This document shows, one piece after another, positions 1-6,992 of a stretch of DNA of 16,053 nucleotides. Origin of the DNA: Baffinella frigidus (Eukaryota; Cryptophyceae; Cryptomonadales; Baffinellaceae); the NCBI GenBank assembly GCA_026770585.1, contig MU646973.1, forward strand, positions 141,465 to 157,517, given 5' to 3'. Both the position numbers and the translations under genes were made by a program. The notes under the pieces were generated by a model. The model did no database searches and was not told the DNA's origin. It saw only the letters and a program-made list of their open reading frames with translations. The stretch's first letter is position 1, and each line of letters opens with the position of its first letter.

Positions 1-726
1 CCCTAAATCCTAAACCCTGAACCCTGAACCCTGAACCCTGAACCCTGAACCCTGAACCCTGAACCCTGAACCCTGAACCCTGAACCCTGAACCCTGAGCC
101 CTGAACCCTGAACCCTTTTTATCCTAAACCCTGAACCCTGAATCTTGGACCCCAAACCCTAAACCCTGAACCCTGAATCTTGGACCCCAAACCCTAAACC
201 CTGAACCCTAAAACCTGGACCCCAAACACCAAACCATGAACCATGAACCCTAAACCTAAACCCCTAAACCCCCAACCCTAGACCCTCAACCCTAAACCCT
301 AAACCCTAAACCCTAAACCCTGAACCACAAACCTCAAACCCCAAACCCCAAACCCTAAACCCCAAACCCCAACCCAGGGGTCGAAATACTCCTGAAGCGG
401 CGCCGCCCTAGCCGGGTAACCCTAAAGCCCAAAGCCTAAACCCCAAACCCCAAACCCCAAACCCTAAACCCTAAGCGCTAAACCCTAAACCCTAAACCTC
501 AAACCCTTGACCTCAAACCCCAAACCCCAAACCCCAAAACACCCAAACCAAAACCCTAAACCCCACACCCTAAACCCTACACCCTACACCCTAAAACCTC
601 AACTCCAAACCTTTAACCCCAAACCCCAAACCCCACACCCCACACCCCAAACCCCAAACCCCACACCCCAAACCCCAAACCCCAAACCCCGAACCCCAAG
701 CCCCAAACCCCAAAACCCGAACCCTC
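1..726. repeat. Degenerate telomere-like CCCTAAA/CCCTGAA tract
   Basis: Bases 1-115 are an almost pure run of CCCTGAA heptamers. The rest drifts among CCCTAAA, CCCCAAA, CCCTACA and CCCCACA. A GC-rich insert at about 375-417 interrupts it. The C-rich strand reads 5' to 3' into the window, the orientation expected at the left end of a chromosome with TTTAGGG telomeres. The dominant CCCTGAA variant and the heavy decay point to subtelomeric or interstitial repeat rather than an active cap. Open frames here are only Pro/Asn/Thr translations of the repeat. Confidence 0.9.
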
Positions 727-969
727 AACCAGGGCGCCGCACGCTCGGTCAACGCCACAGAGGGCGGAGGCGACGTTCCAAACGCCGTCCGTAGAGACGG
801 CGCCCCCAACGCCGTCCGTAGAGAGCCACGCGCGTTTTCTCGGGTGTCTAGGGACGGTGGGGCTGGTGTGGAGTGTAGCGCGCGGGGGGGGGAGATAGAG
901 TCGGTGCTGGGCGAGGTGTTGCTGGGCGAGGCGTTGGCGGAGAGCGCGGAGACTTGAGGAGAGACATAC
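727..969. other. GC-rich spacer with a 17-bp direct repeat
   Basis: No gene is supported. A perfect 17-bp direct repeat, AACGCCGTCCGTAGAGA, lies at 781-797 and 808-824. GGGCGAGG-type motifs recur near 909-940. An open frame on the minus strand crosses this stretch, but it continues through the telomeric repeat and the adjacent foldback, so it is not credible as a gene. Confidence 0.6.
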
Positions 970-1135
970 TCATAGGGTAGCGGCCTGAAAATGGGGTAGT
1001 TAGGCCTACGGCATTGCCTAGGACCTCCTACCGTAGGCCGAGACTTTTTGGTCCTAGGATCCCTCGGCCTACGGTAGGAGGTCCTAGGCAATGCCGTATG
1101 CCTAACTACCCCGTTTTCAGGCCGTTAGCCTATGA
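970..1135. mobile_element. Foldback element, 73-bp arms
   Basis: The left arm 970-1042 and right arm 1063-1135 are reverse complements with four mismatches over 73 bp. They are separated by a 20-base loop that contains a further CCTAGG palindrome. The shape is that of a non-autonomous foldback element or MITE. I see no clear target-site duplication at its edges and it encodes nothing. The two arms produce mirror-image open frames starting MPRTSYRRPR on both strands, which is a symmetry artefact. Confidence 0.8.
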
Positions 1136-1176
1136 ACACGCTGCTGATATGGCGCGTCGTAGCGCCCAGGTCAAAT

Positions 1177-1206
1177 CGGTCATCCTACACGGGAATGTAT
1201 CCCCAG
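1177..1206. repeat. Direct repeat flanking the foldback cluster, copy 1
   Basis: The 30 bp from CGGTCATCCTACACGGG to ATCCCCAG recur at 1694-1723 with three mismatches. The two copies bracket the nested foldbacks and the 76-bp tandem duplication, so the elements in between may have entered or duplicated within one ancestral sequence. Confidence 0.7.
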
Positions 1207-1234
1207 AGCTGGCGTTGAACGTTGACGGGGCGTA

Positions 1235-1482
1235 CAGGGGTAGAGCGCTGTGCAGAGAAGTTGGCCACGGAAAATGGGAAAATGGGACTAAATTTCTCAA
1301 AAGTTGACAAAATGGCTCCAAATTCTCGATTTTCCATTATTTCCCGTGGCCAACTTCTCTGCACAGCGCTCTACCTCGCTCATAAGAAACCGCCTCCTCT
1401 CAGGACCCTACAGTAGGCCCACGCCTAGGGCCCTATGGTGGTCCTAGGGGGTGGGCGGTTTCTTATGAGCGAGGTGCCCCTG
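1235..1482. mobile_element. CAGGGGTACC foldback element, interrupted by a nested insertion
   Basis: The terminal inverted repeat runs CAGGGG-TA-CCTCGCTCATAAGAAACCGC and returns as GCGGTTTCTTATGAGCGAGG-GCCCCTG, with TA outside both ends (1233-1234 and 1483-1484). The middle holds CCTAGG-rich inverted sequence (CCTACAGTAGG). It is the same family as 9386-9490. The left terminal repeat is split at an internal TA by the 129-bp element 1243-1371. There is no coding capacity, so it would depend on a transposase encoded elsewhere. Confidence 0.8.
1243..1371. mobile_element. 129-bp nested MITE-like foldback with TA target duplication
   Basis: It starts GAGCGCTGTGCAG and ends CTGCACAGCGCTC. The perfect terminal inverted repeat is 28 bp inside the element, and an AAAATGG-like stretch extends it imperfectly. 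TA lies immediately outside each end (1241-1242 and 1372-1373). Removing the element and one TA restores ACAGGGGTACCTCGCTC, which occurs uninterrupted at 9386-9402, an unfilled homologous site. Two-base TA duplication is the hallmark of Tc1/mariner-type (Stowaway-like) MITEs in other eukaryotes. The family assignment here is inference. Confidence 0.85.
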
Positions 1483-1588
1483 TACAGAGGAACATCGCAT
1501 ACAAGACCCCGGGTGGTCCTAGGGGGAGGGGCGGTTTCTTATGATCTAGGTGCCCCTGTACAGAGGAACCTCAAATACAAGACGCCGG
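1437..1588. repeat. 76-bp tandem duplication of a foldback right end
   Basis: Two copies (1437-1512 and 1513-1588) carry GGTGGTCCTAGGGGG, GGCGGTTTCTTATGA, CCCCTGTACAGAGGAAC and ACAAGAC in the same order with period 76 and a few mismatches. The unit consists of the right terminus of the CAGGGGTACC foldback plus its flank. The open frame across 1435-1746 is built from this repeat and is not supported as a gene. Confidence 0.85.
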
Positions 1589-1844
1589 GTGAAGAGACCA
1601 TCCCCTTGAAGCTGCAGATGGATCGCGATTACAAGACCCCGCACCCTCATTCCTGTTCCGGACAGCGCACCACCTTTCTGGAGGAAGTCACGCCGGTCAT
1701 CCTACACGGGGTTGCATCCCCAGTCTGTATCTACACAGTCCCATAGAACCTGAAGCCGATACGAGGGCCCTTTTTCTAGGGTTTTAATTACATGTAAGGC
1801 GGGTCGATGAGGTTTGAAGGCAAAGGAGAAGGAGGGAGGTAAAA
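1589..1844. other. Spacer, no gene seen
   Basis: The only recognisable content is the second copy of the 30-bp direct repeat (1694-1723) and a small CCTTTTTCTAGGGTTTT tract near 1770. No gene, RNA or terminator is evident. Confidence 0.5.
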
Positions 1845-2008
1845 ATGTATTAAAGAGAAGCGGCACTCCTGGTTGGCTAATCCCTAGCTACTTACGGCTA
1901 CTAAGTGGACCTTGCAGGTGGTCCACTCGCGGGACCTAAAGATACCTAGATGGTGGGCCAACGCTCCCTACTGCAGGCCGATTGCTAGGGACCTGATGTT
2001 GTCCTAGG
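1845..2008. repeat. Dispersed repeat, copy 1 (pair with 4781-4936)
   Basis: Both copies begin ATGTATTAAAG, pass through GGCACTCCT and GGCTA-TCCCT, and end in GGCCGATTGCTAGGG-CCTGA-GTTGTCCTAGG. They are diverged but collinear over about 160 bp. This copy also holds the hairpin AGTGGACC/GGTCCACT (1914-1921 and 1930-1937). In the other locus the equivalent of that hairpin lies upstream of the repeat (4677-4702), so the two loci have been rearranged relative to each other. Confidence 0.75.
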
Positions 2009-2333
2009 ATGGAAGAGACTTTTATTGAACTTATGACGTCGGACCATAAACTTAAGGCGTCCAGAGAGGGCTCGAAATTAAAACCTAAAGGACCTAAAGG
2101 ACGAACTAAGACCAGTAAATGCTTCTTAATTAAATGACCTAAAGACCTAAATGTACAACCGAGTCTACCTACCTTAGCGTCGGAGGTACTCGCTTCACGG
2201 CTTTGCTTGCCATCACCCTAGGATCTGGCAAATGTCTGCTACAGCAATATGACGTCATAGATGGTCCCTTGGACGTACAAGAGAGGTAGACTTAACGTGA
2301 CTTATTGAAAAACGCGTTGAAAAACGCGTGCCC
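2009..2333. other. Spacer upstream of gene A with small repeats
   Basis: No gene is supported. A 27-bp stretch at 2073-2099 (containing AACCTAAAGGACCTAAAG) is an exact reverse complement of 5107-5133, and a related CTTTAGGTCCTTTAGG motif occurs near 11263. A perfect tandem duplication of TTGAAAAACGCG occupies 2305-2328, just before similarity with the gene B upstream region begins. Confidence 0.6.
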
Positions 2334-2450
2334 GAAAAAAATCGAAAATCGCTGGTCAAATATCCAGCCAGTCAGGTCACCGTCGGGGCCAAGCTGCAGA
2401 ACCAGTGTCCGCCTATAGTTGGAGTTCAAACACCCTAAAGGACCGCCACG
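2334..2450 (+). promoter_or_regulatory. Conserved 5' flank of gene A (promoter/5' UTR candidate)
   Basis: About 115 bp directly upstream of the start codon is closely matched by 6993-7100 upstream of gene B. The shared landmarks are AAAAAAATCG, CGCTGGTCAA, CAGTCAGGTCACCGTCGGGG, CTGCAGAACCAGTGTCCGCC and ACCCTAAAGGACCGCCACG. The start context CCACGATGGC has A at -3 and G at +4, a strong Kozak-type site. No TATA box is obvious. Similarity may simply reflect recent duplication. Confidence 0.6.
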
Positions 2451-3278
2451 ATGGCAAGGGTGGACTTCTTTCTCTTCCTCCTCATGCTCTCCTGCTCTCT
2501 AGCCGCGCCTTCTGATGTCCTTTTCACGCGTGCGGCATCGCGTGGCGACGTCGAGGCGTTGCGCGCGCAGCTGGTCGCTGGGCAGGACATCAACGTGGGA
2601 AGTGCCGATAAAGTTACCGCTCTGATGAGCGCTGCTACCTCTGGCAACTCTCTTGCTGTACTTTTTCTGCTCGAGGGGGGCGCGGACGCCTCCGCACGGA
2701 ATGAATATCGTCACTCGGCCCTCGATCTCGCGGAGCGCATGCAGGCAGAGCGCATCAAGGAGCGGGAGGGAGAAGGCCGTTCCTGGGAAGAGCTGAATCC
2801 GCGGCACCTGGATTCTGAGTTGAACGGCCTCATCGAGTGCGTGGAGCTTCTCAAGAAAGCAGAGGCGTGCGAGGATGAATTCCTCGGCTGGGGGGCGTGC
2901 AAGGCTGCCAAGGAGAGGTCGGCGCTGGAGCACGCTGAACGGGAGCAGAATGCCCGCGAGAAGGCATCCCGTGAGCAGGCAGCATTGGATAAGGCTGAGC
3001 TAGAGAAGGCAAACGATGTGCTGGAGAAAGCCAAGGCCGTGCTGGCGAAGGCTGTACTGGAGAAGGCTACGCTCGAGCAGGCTGTCCGGGAGCGTCAGCA
3101 GAATGCAGCCCGCGAGAAGACAGCGAGGGAGAAGGCTGCTCGGGAGAAAGCTGCCGAGGAAAAGGCTGCCCGCGAAGAGGCGGCGCGTCAGAAAGCCGCG
3201 CGGGAGAACGCTGTCCAAGAGAAGTCGGCCCGGGAGCAGGATACGAGGAGGTGGCTGCGCTACAGTGTGTTTTGTTGA
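2451..3278 (+). CDS. Gene A: secreted ankyrin-repeat plus coiled-coil protein
   Basis: A single 275-codon open frame. Residues 1-20 form a signal peptide: positive start MAR, hydrophobic core FFLFLLMLSCSLA, likely cleavage after the A-A-P-S region. Residues 25-95 are a short ankyrin region with FTRAASRGDVEALRAQL, VTALMSAATSGN and LLEGGADASARN matching helix-turn-helix ankyrin units. Residues 95-150 are a linker shared with gene B (SWEELNPRHLDSELNGL and cysteines at about 130, 140 and 150). Residues 152-265 are a highly charged Ala/Glu/Lys/Arg coiled coil made of AREKAAREKAA-type heptads. The protein ends RRWLRYSVFC. The start is fixed by the signal peptide, the strong Kozak context and conservation with gene B. 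The product is predicted to enter the secretory pathway and could act as a scaffold. I do not recognise a named family and assign no reaction. No introns are needed to read it. Confidence 0.75.
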   Translation: MARVDFFLFLLMLSCSLAAPSDVLFTRAASRGDVEALRAQLVAGQDINVGSADKVTALMSAATSGNSLAVLFLLEGGADASARNEYRHSALDLAERMQAERIKEREGEGRSWEELNPRHLDSELNGLIECVELLKKAEACEDEFLGWGACKAAKERSALEHAEREQNAREKASREQAALDKAELEKANDVLEKAKAVLAKAVLEKATLEQAVRERQQNAAREKTAREKAAREKAAEEKAAREEAARQKAARENAVQEKSAREQDTRRWLRYSVFC

Positions 3279-3534
3279 TCTTTGGTTGATCGACCTGCGG
3301 GATCGTTAGGACCTTGAGGATTGACAGATTCCCAGCATAGGCAGAGAGCAAGGCCAACCCGACGAAGTGGGCGCATTCAACTCCTCCACCTCTGCAGCCG
3401 TGCGGCGCTGCGTGTGCCTTTTGCGTACACATCGTGTAAAGTGCACATGGCCTCTCCTGCTCAGACACAGCCTCGGTGGGTACATGCATGGTGGCCGTGT
3501 GCTAGTAATAAAGTTCTTTCTCTTTGTTGAGCAC
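3279..3534 (+). other. Gene A 3' flank / 3' UTR candidate
   Basis: This stretch matches 9138-9383 behind gene B (GGTTGATCGACCTGCGGGAT, CTCCTCCACCTCTGCAGCCG, GCGGCGCTGCGTGTGCC), so the untranslated 3' region was duplicated with the gene. It contains no convincing reading frame. The polyadenylation-signal candidate lies near its end. Confidence 0.6.
3507..3512 (+). promoter_or_regulatory. AATAAA polyadenylation-signal candidate of gene A
   Basis: AATAAA lies 229 bp after the stop codon in GCTAGTAATAAAGTTC. At the equivalent place behind gene B the hexamer is broken by a foldback insertion (reads AATACAGGGG), which is what makes this site interesting. Whether the organism uses AATAAA is not shown by the sequence. 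Confidence 0.45.
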
Positions 3535-3778
3535 GAGGACTCTAGATCCTGCTGAAACATAGCTTCCTTGGGGGGAGCACATGGTGGGCATGTTGGTGGC
3601 GATAACGATCTTTTGTTTGTGGACAAACACGGCCGGTCTTAAGGGGTGCGCCCCAGCATTCGGGCGGGGGGCAGGTTCTTTTCCCGTATCTCTCCACCAC
3701 CAACAGAGACGCGAAAGGTTTGAGGAGATTCTGAGATCCATGTGTCCCAACGATGGAGGAAACCATAAACCTCAGGCC
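3535..3778. repeat. Duplicated downstream block, copy 1
   Basis: Collinear with 9651-9895. Shared landmarks are CACGAGGACTCTA, CCTGCTGAAACAT, TTGTTTGTGGACAAACACG, GGTGCGCCCCAGCATTCGGG, CAACAGAGAC and GGAGGAAACC. Minus-strand frames such as RTCPPPECWGAP are preserved in both copies, but I see no start, domain or codon pattern to support a gene. More likely this is a dispersed non-coding or degenerate mobile segment. Confidence 0.7.
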
Positions 3779-3900
3779 TGAGGTGAACGCCCGCGTGACC
3801 GGTCACGCGGACGCCGAAGCCAACTGTCCGAGGTGACTGCCTTGGCGTGTTCATCATTCGAGGGCATCATCATGCGCCACGTAATCACACAAGCCCCCCC
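3779..3900. mobile_element. Inserted module carrying a 62-bp block (minus orientation)
   Basis: Behind gene B the neighbouring sequence reads AAACCTCAGGC directly into CATGCAGGGG. Here about 120 bp intervene. The insert contains the 62-bp block 3783-3844, whose exact reverse complement is 9546-9607, with the 18-bp palindrome CGCGTGACCGGTCACGCG at its heart. The left junction forms the palindrome ACCTCAGGCCTGAGGT (3769-3784). The nature of the element is unknown. Confidence 0.7.
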
Positions 3901-3904
3901 CATG

Positions 3905-4018
3905 CAGGGGTACCTCACTCAGAAGGAGGCGCAACCCCCCAGGACCCTACACTTGGCCTATCTATTAGCCCTGCAGTGGTCCAAGGGGGGGTGCGGTTCC
4001 TTACGAGCGAGAGACTGT
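3905..4018. mobile_element. Degenerate CAGGGGTACC foldback
   Basis: It begins CAGGGGTACCTCACTC, passes AGGACCCTAC and GGTCCAAGGGGGGG, and returns as GTGCGGTTCCTTACGAGCGA followed by CTGTAC. It is an older, diverged member of the foldback family at 1235-1482 and 9386-9490. The same insertion lies behind gene B at 9900-9950 but has lost its middle, so it predates the segmental duplication. Confidence 0.7.
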
Positions 4019-4132
4019 ACGGAGGTGTGTGCTTGCAGTGAGTGATGTGTGAATGTTGCGAAACAGCATTCGTCGGCGCAGCTTGCGACTGGTTGCCAGT
4101 GGAGGTCTCTCCCACGTTCCACGCCTACATGT
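4019..4132. repeat. End of the gene A/B duplicated segment, copy 1
   Basis: GTGTGTGCTTGCAGTGAGTG, GGCATTCGTCGGCGCAGC-like sequence and GTGGAGGTCTCTCCCACGTT are shared with 9950-10062. Similarity fades after the CACGCCTACA motif, which marks the right boundary of the duplication. Confidence 0.7.
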
Positions 4133-4780
4133 CTTCACGTGCATGTAAGTTTGTATTTCAGCAGATGCACGTGACACGCCCTCAATATCTCCACCACCCT
4201 GAATCCCCTCCGCTTTGATTTGAGAGAGACCCGTTATTACTCCAACGCGGCAACGATTTATGCACCCCCTCTTCACCTGTGCGTCTGACCTCCACCACTC
4301 TCCCACGCACAGCTAGCACAAGCTGCGCCCTACACTTGAAACACCGCCCCCCAGCTCCGAAAAGCGAGCAGCAAGCCAGAAAGCAACAGAGTGTGAGAGT
4401 GGAGTCCAGGACAGGTCCGCCTCGGGGCACGTGTTCTATTAACGGGCCCGCCTCGGGCCAGGAGCCTCGTTTGAGCCCACGTCCACAAACACACACACAA
4501 CCCAGCGCAGCGCGAGTTCAGGATGGCGTTGGGGCCTTTTCCCTAGGATTTTGCGGCGGTCTGATGGGGTTGTGCGGGTTCTTGTTGGGAGTGGACAAAA
4601 TGCGAGGTCTAATTGGTGGTCACTAAATCTCCCGGTCTAATTGGTGGTCACTAAATCGCCCTCGCAGGTTGTTACCAAGTGGACCTCGCAGGTTGTCCAC
4701 TCTCATTGAACGTGAGATACCCCTGCGCAGACTCCAGAGGACACGAAGTCCTCCCGTGAACATCAATTGATGTGGTGAAG
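4133..4780. other. Spacer with short tandem duplications, no gene seen
   Basis: No reading frame here looks like a gene. The segment holds a short CA-rich tract near 4489-4500, a 24-bp duplication GGTCTAATTGGTGGTCACTAAATC (copies 4606-4629 and 4634-4657; given here by position), a repeated CCTCGCAGGTTGT (4660-4672 and 4684-4696), and the AGTGGACC/GTCCACT hairpin (4678-4701) shared with 1914-1937. Confidence 0.6.
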
Positions 4781-4936
4781 ATGTATTAAAGTAAAGGGGC
4801 ACTCCTAGTCGGCTACTCCCTGGTTACGTTAAGTCTTACAGTGGCCCAGGACCGTCTCGTAGTGCCCCGATGCTAGGCCAAAGCTCCCTTAGGTCCTACC
4901 GCGGGCCGATTGCTAGGGTCCTGAGGTTGTCCTAGG
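4781..4936. repeat. Dispersed repeat, copy 2 (pair with 1845-2008)
   Basis: Starts ATGTATTAAAG and ends GGTTGTCCTAGG like the copy at 1845-2008. It runs into a G9 tract and CGGTGTCGTCATCAAGGAAC-CCCTG (to about 4968), which resembles a decayed right half of the CAGGGGTACC foldback. A telomere-like tract follows directly. Confidence 0.7.
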
Positions 4937-4968
4937 GGGGGGGCGGTGTCGTCATCAAGGAACCCCTG

Positions 4969-5056
4969 TCCCTAAACCCTAAACCCTGAACCCTGAACCC
5001 TACACCTTACACCCTAAACCCTGAACCCTAAAACCTAATTCCCAACCCCTAAAACT
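4969..5056. repeat. Interstitial CCCTAAA-type tract
   Basis: About ten degenerate heptamers (CCCTAAA, CCCTGAA, CCCTACA) in the same C-strand orientation as the start of the window. The tract abuts the decayed foldback end at about 4968. Confidence 0.85.
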
Positions 5057-5264
5057 TGCGGACACGGCTCCTGCGCTTCTAGAGCAGTCTCGCTGCGCTT
5101 GCTACTCTTTAGGTCCTTTAGGTTTTAATTTCGCCCAACATAGCCCAACGACACGCCGTTCCGTAGAAGGGATCTGCAGAGAAACTCTCGCAGCAGCAAG
5201 ATTGCTGCTCTTCCTGCCGCGATAGCACTGGCAGCAACACCGGCTCGGCTGGGTGCGGGCACCC
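5057..5264. other. Spacer downstream of the ankyrin pseudogene
   Basis: Contains the 27-bp reverse complement of 2073-2099 (5107-5133) and a small hairpin AGCAGCAA/TTGCTGCT near 5203-5220. On the minus strand this would be the 3' region of the ankyrin pseudogene. No AATAAA is seen on that strand here. Confidence 0.5.
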
Positions 5265-6263
5265 TCACCACACTAGATCCATAATCATCCGCACCACTCC
5301 CGCATCAAGACGCCGGCCGAGAGAGTTTGCGCCGAGCCGCTCATGGTCGAGCATGGCAAACGCCTCGCATGCTGCCCTGCGTTCCTCCTCTGCTGTCCTG
5401 CGTTCTGCCTCCGCACGCAGGAGCGCCACGATGTCATCCATCCCCTCTTGGTACCGTAGCGAGGAAGCGAGGTTCTCCGGCGTCCGTCCAGAGCTGTTCC
5501 TCGCGCACACGTCAGCGCCCCTGCCAAGCAGCATCTTCACGATGGCGTAGTTCCCACTCCAAGATGCATCCACCGCGAGATGAAGAGGCGTATCCCCGTA
5601 GACGTCTGTTGTTGTGAGGTTTGGGTCAGACCCTTTGTCCAGCAGAACCTCTACGCCTCTACGATCGCGTCGCGCCCCTCCGCGACAGCGTAGTGCAGTG
5701 CCGTACACCCGATCTCTGTCGTGAGACTCACGTCAGCGCCCTTCTCCAGCAGCATGTCAACCACCTGATCGCGTCCCTCCAAGATAGCGTATGCATCGGT
5801 GCTTCCTTCTGCCTGTTCATGGCATTGACGGCTGCGCCCTTGTCCAGCAGCAGCTGCACAGAGAGAGATTGATAATTTATTGCCAAACAACCAGCGTCAG
5901 CGCCGCACATGCTACGCATTGTGCCACTTACTGTACCCCGTGTCGGCCGCTCATACGAGCATTTTCCGGATGGATTCTAACTCCACCTCCTACAGCAGCT
6001 GCACAGTCGCGTCGCTGCAATTCCCCGTAATGGTGAGATGAAGAGGGGGCTGTCCGCCAATTCTCTCCAAATTTACTTGCGCGCCCTTCTCGATCAGAAG
6101 CTGAACGGAGCGCTGAGTCCCCCCTCCACGTTTCCTGGACGTCTGCACCGTCGTTGAGTAGGCGCCGCACCTCCGCAGTTGTGCCTTTCGCCGAAGCAGT
6201 GGCGAGCGCGGGGGCGTGAAACGTCAACATGCCACATCGCCATTTCGAACAGTGATGCGACAA
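5265..6263 (-). pseudogene. Ankyrin-repeat gene, frameshifted and interrupted
   Basis: Reading the minus strand from 6263, ankyrin units follow one another but the frame changes several times. Pieces include ASAKGTTAEVRRLLNDGADV, RSVQLLIEKGAQVN, GGQPPLHLTITGN, VQLLLDKGAAVN, VVDMLLEKGADVSLTT, TALHYAVAEGRDAIVE, VLLDKGSDPNL, TPLHLAVD and IVKMLLGRGADVCARN. A charged tail (AEAERRTAEEERRAACEAF) and a C-terminal LDHERLGANSLGRRLDAG close the frame at 5265. Visible lesions: a frame change at a run of six C (6119-6124), a 145-bp insertion after VQLL bounded by 13-bp direct repeats (5848-6005), a probable single-base loss near 5788, and an 8-bp tandem duplication CCTCTACG (5648-5663). Removing the 145 bp and one 8-bp copy rejoins the ankyrin frames on either side. 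Some breaks could be introns, but the 8-bp duplication cannot be. Best read as a decayed soluble protein-interaction gene, distinct from genes A and B. Confidence 0.7.
5848..6005 (-). repeat. 145-bp insertion between 13-bp direct repeats in the ankyrin gene
   Basis: TGTGCAGCTGCTG (minus strand) occurs at 5993-6005 and again at 5848-5860. Collapsing the two copies gives an uninterrupted VQLLLDKGAAVN ankyrin reading. The right side looks like a 3' splice site (CTCTCTCTGTGCAG on the minus strand) and an internal GCTGAC could be a branch point. The matching donor would be non-canonical if both splice points fall at the same place in the repeat. A GTAAGT also exists (5926-5931) but joins the wrong frame. 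Candidate introner-like insert or plain insertion. Confidence 0.55.
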
Positions 6264-6432
6264 GTGAGATTTTATTGATTACAAGACCAGCATGACCACA
6301 TTCTAATAAGACCCCCCGCGGGGGTTTGAGTTCTACTAGGATCTAGGTTTCTCTCACACACTACACGTTTTTGTGAAACGGAGACGAAGGCGCGAACACC
6401 CCCGTCTCGGGGAAAGGGACAGTCAGTTTTTT
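6264..6432. other. Spacer 5' of the ankyrin pseudogene
   Basis: Carries CCCCCCGCGGGGG, a near-perfect GC palindrome at about 6311-6323, and AATCAATAAAATC on the minus strand (about 6268-6282). The latter could serve as a polyadenylation signal for minus-strand transcripts coming from the right. No gene is supported. Confidence 0.4.
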
Positions 6433-6985
6433 CGAGGGTGGAGAAGCAGAGCTTTTGCATAGGGACATGATCGTCCCCCCCTTAATCATAAAATCTGAGA
6501 GCACATTCGTGAAACAGAATTGAAAGTTGGTTCACAAATGTGATCTCAGATTTCATGATTAAGGGGGGGCAGGCCCTCAAAACGAGGCTTTGCGGGGATT
6601 CCCGGTCCCGAGGCGGGCCCGTCAGGCGCTCGATTGGGTGTAACTTTCGACCCCCTGGGCTCATTTCACTTTTCTCGACGGTTCTAGAATCCTCAAAAGG
6701 TCCCCTGCAGATCCGCTCAGTGAATCTGGGGCATCAGAGGCCCGCAAACATACTCAAAATATGACTCCCCCGAAACCACCGCATCTGGTTTTGCACACCC
6801 TTTAACCCATCCTCGCAAAAACCTTTGGACAACAAAGATGCTCAGTTTTTTAAGGCCTACAACTTTGCGAAGAGAAGTTCTTTGTTTTCATCAGGGGCAG
6901 AAAAGTTGGAGGCATCATAGTTCGTGACATTGGAGCCATTTCTGGTTTTCCCCCTAAATAACCTGTTCGTGCTTCTCCACCCTCG
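6433..6985. mobile_element. 553-bp block with 16-bp inverted ends
   Basis: CGAGGGTGGAGAAGCA at 6433-6448 is exactly the reverse complement of 6970-6985. Immediately after the right end, similarity to the gene A upstream region begins (6990s against 2334), so the block ends at the duplication boundary. Inside lies the foldback 6475-6569. The rest (6570-6969) holds no supported gene. A non-autonomous element is a reasonable reading, but no target-site duplication is clear. Confidence 0.45.
6475..6569. mobile_element. Foldback element, 39-bp arms
   Basis: Arms 6475-6513 and 6531-6569 are reverse complements with three mismatches in 39, starting with C7 and TTAATCAT and closing with ATGATTAA and G7. 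The loop is 17 bases. It is non-coding. No TA duplication is seen at its edges, unlike several other foldbacks in the window. Confidence 0.75.
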
Positions 6986-6992
6986 TTTTTTC

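Noticed and set aside
1-115. True telomere cap
   Set aside because: The repeat is CCCTGAA with mixed variants and the tract decays over several hundred bases. It could be near a contig end, but an active telomere would be expected to be uniform.
507-794. Open frame rich in Pro, Asn, Thr and Lys
   Set aside because: It is a direct translation of CCCCAAACCC-type telomere-like repeat and has no non-repeat content apart from the last few codons.
1014-1307. Mirror-image open frames starting MPRTSYRRPR on both strands
   Set aside because: Both begin inside the arms of the 970-1135 foldback; the likeness is the inverted repeat itself, not two genes.
1435-1746. Open frame with MSEVPLYRG
   Set aside because: It is made of the foldback right end and its 76-bp tandem copy. 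The same peptide would arise wherever the foldback lands.
4146-4162. GTAAGTTTGTATTTCAG as a tiny intron
   Set aside because: It has donor and acceptor motifs but is only 17 bases long and lies in no reading frame that continues on both sides.
5854-5931. 78-bp intron from GTAAGT to GTGCAG in the ankyrin pseudogene (minus strand)
   Set aside because: Both splice motifs look good, but joining them puts the next ankyrin unit out of frame and the upstream frame has already left the ankyrin reading.
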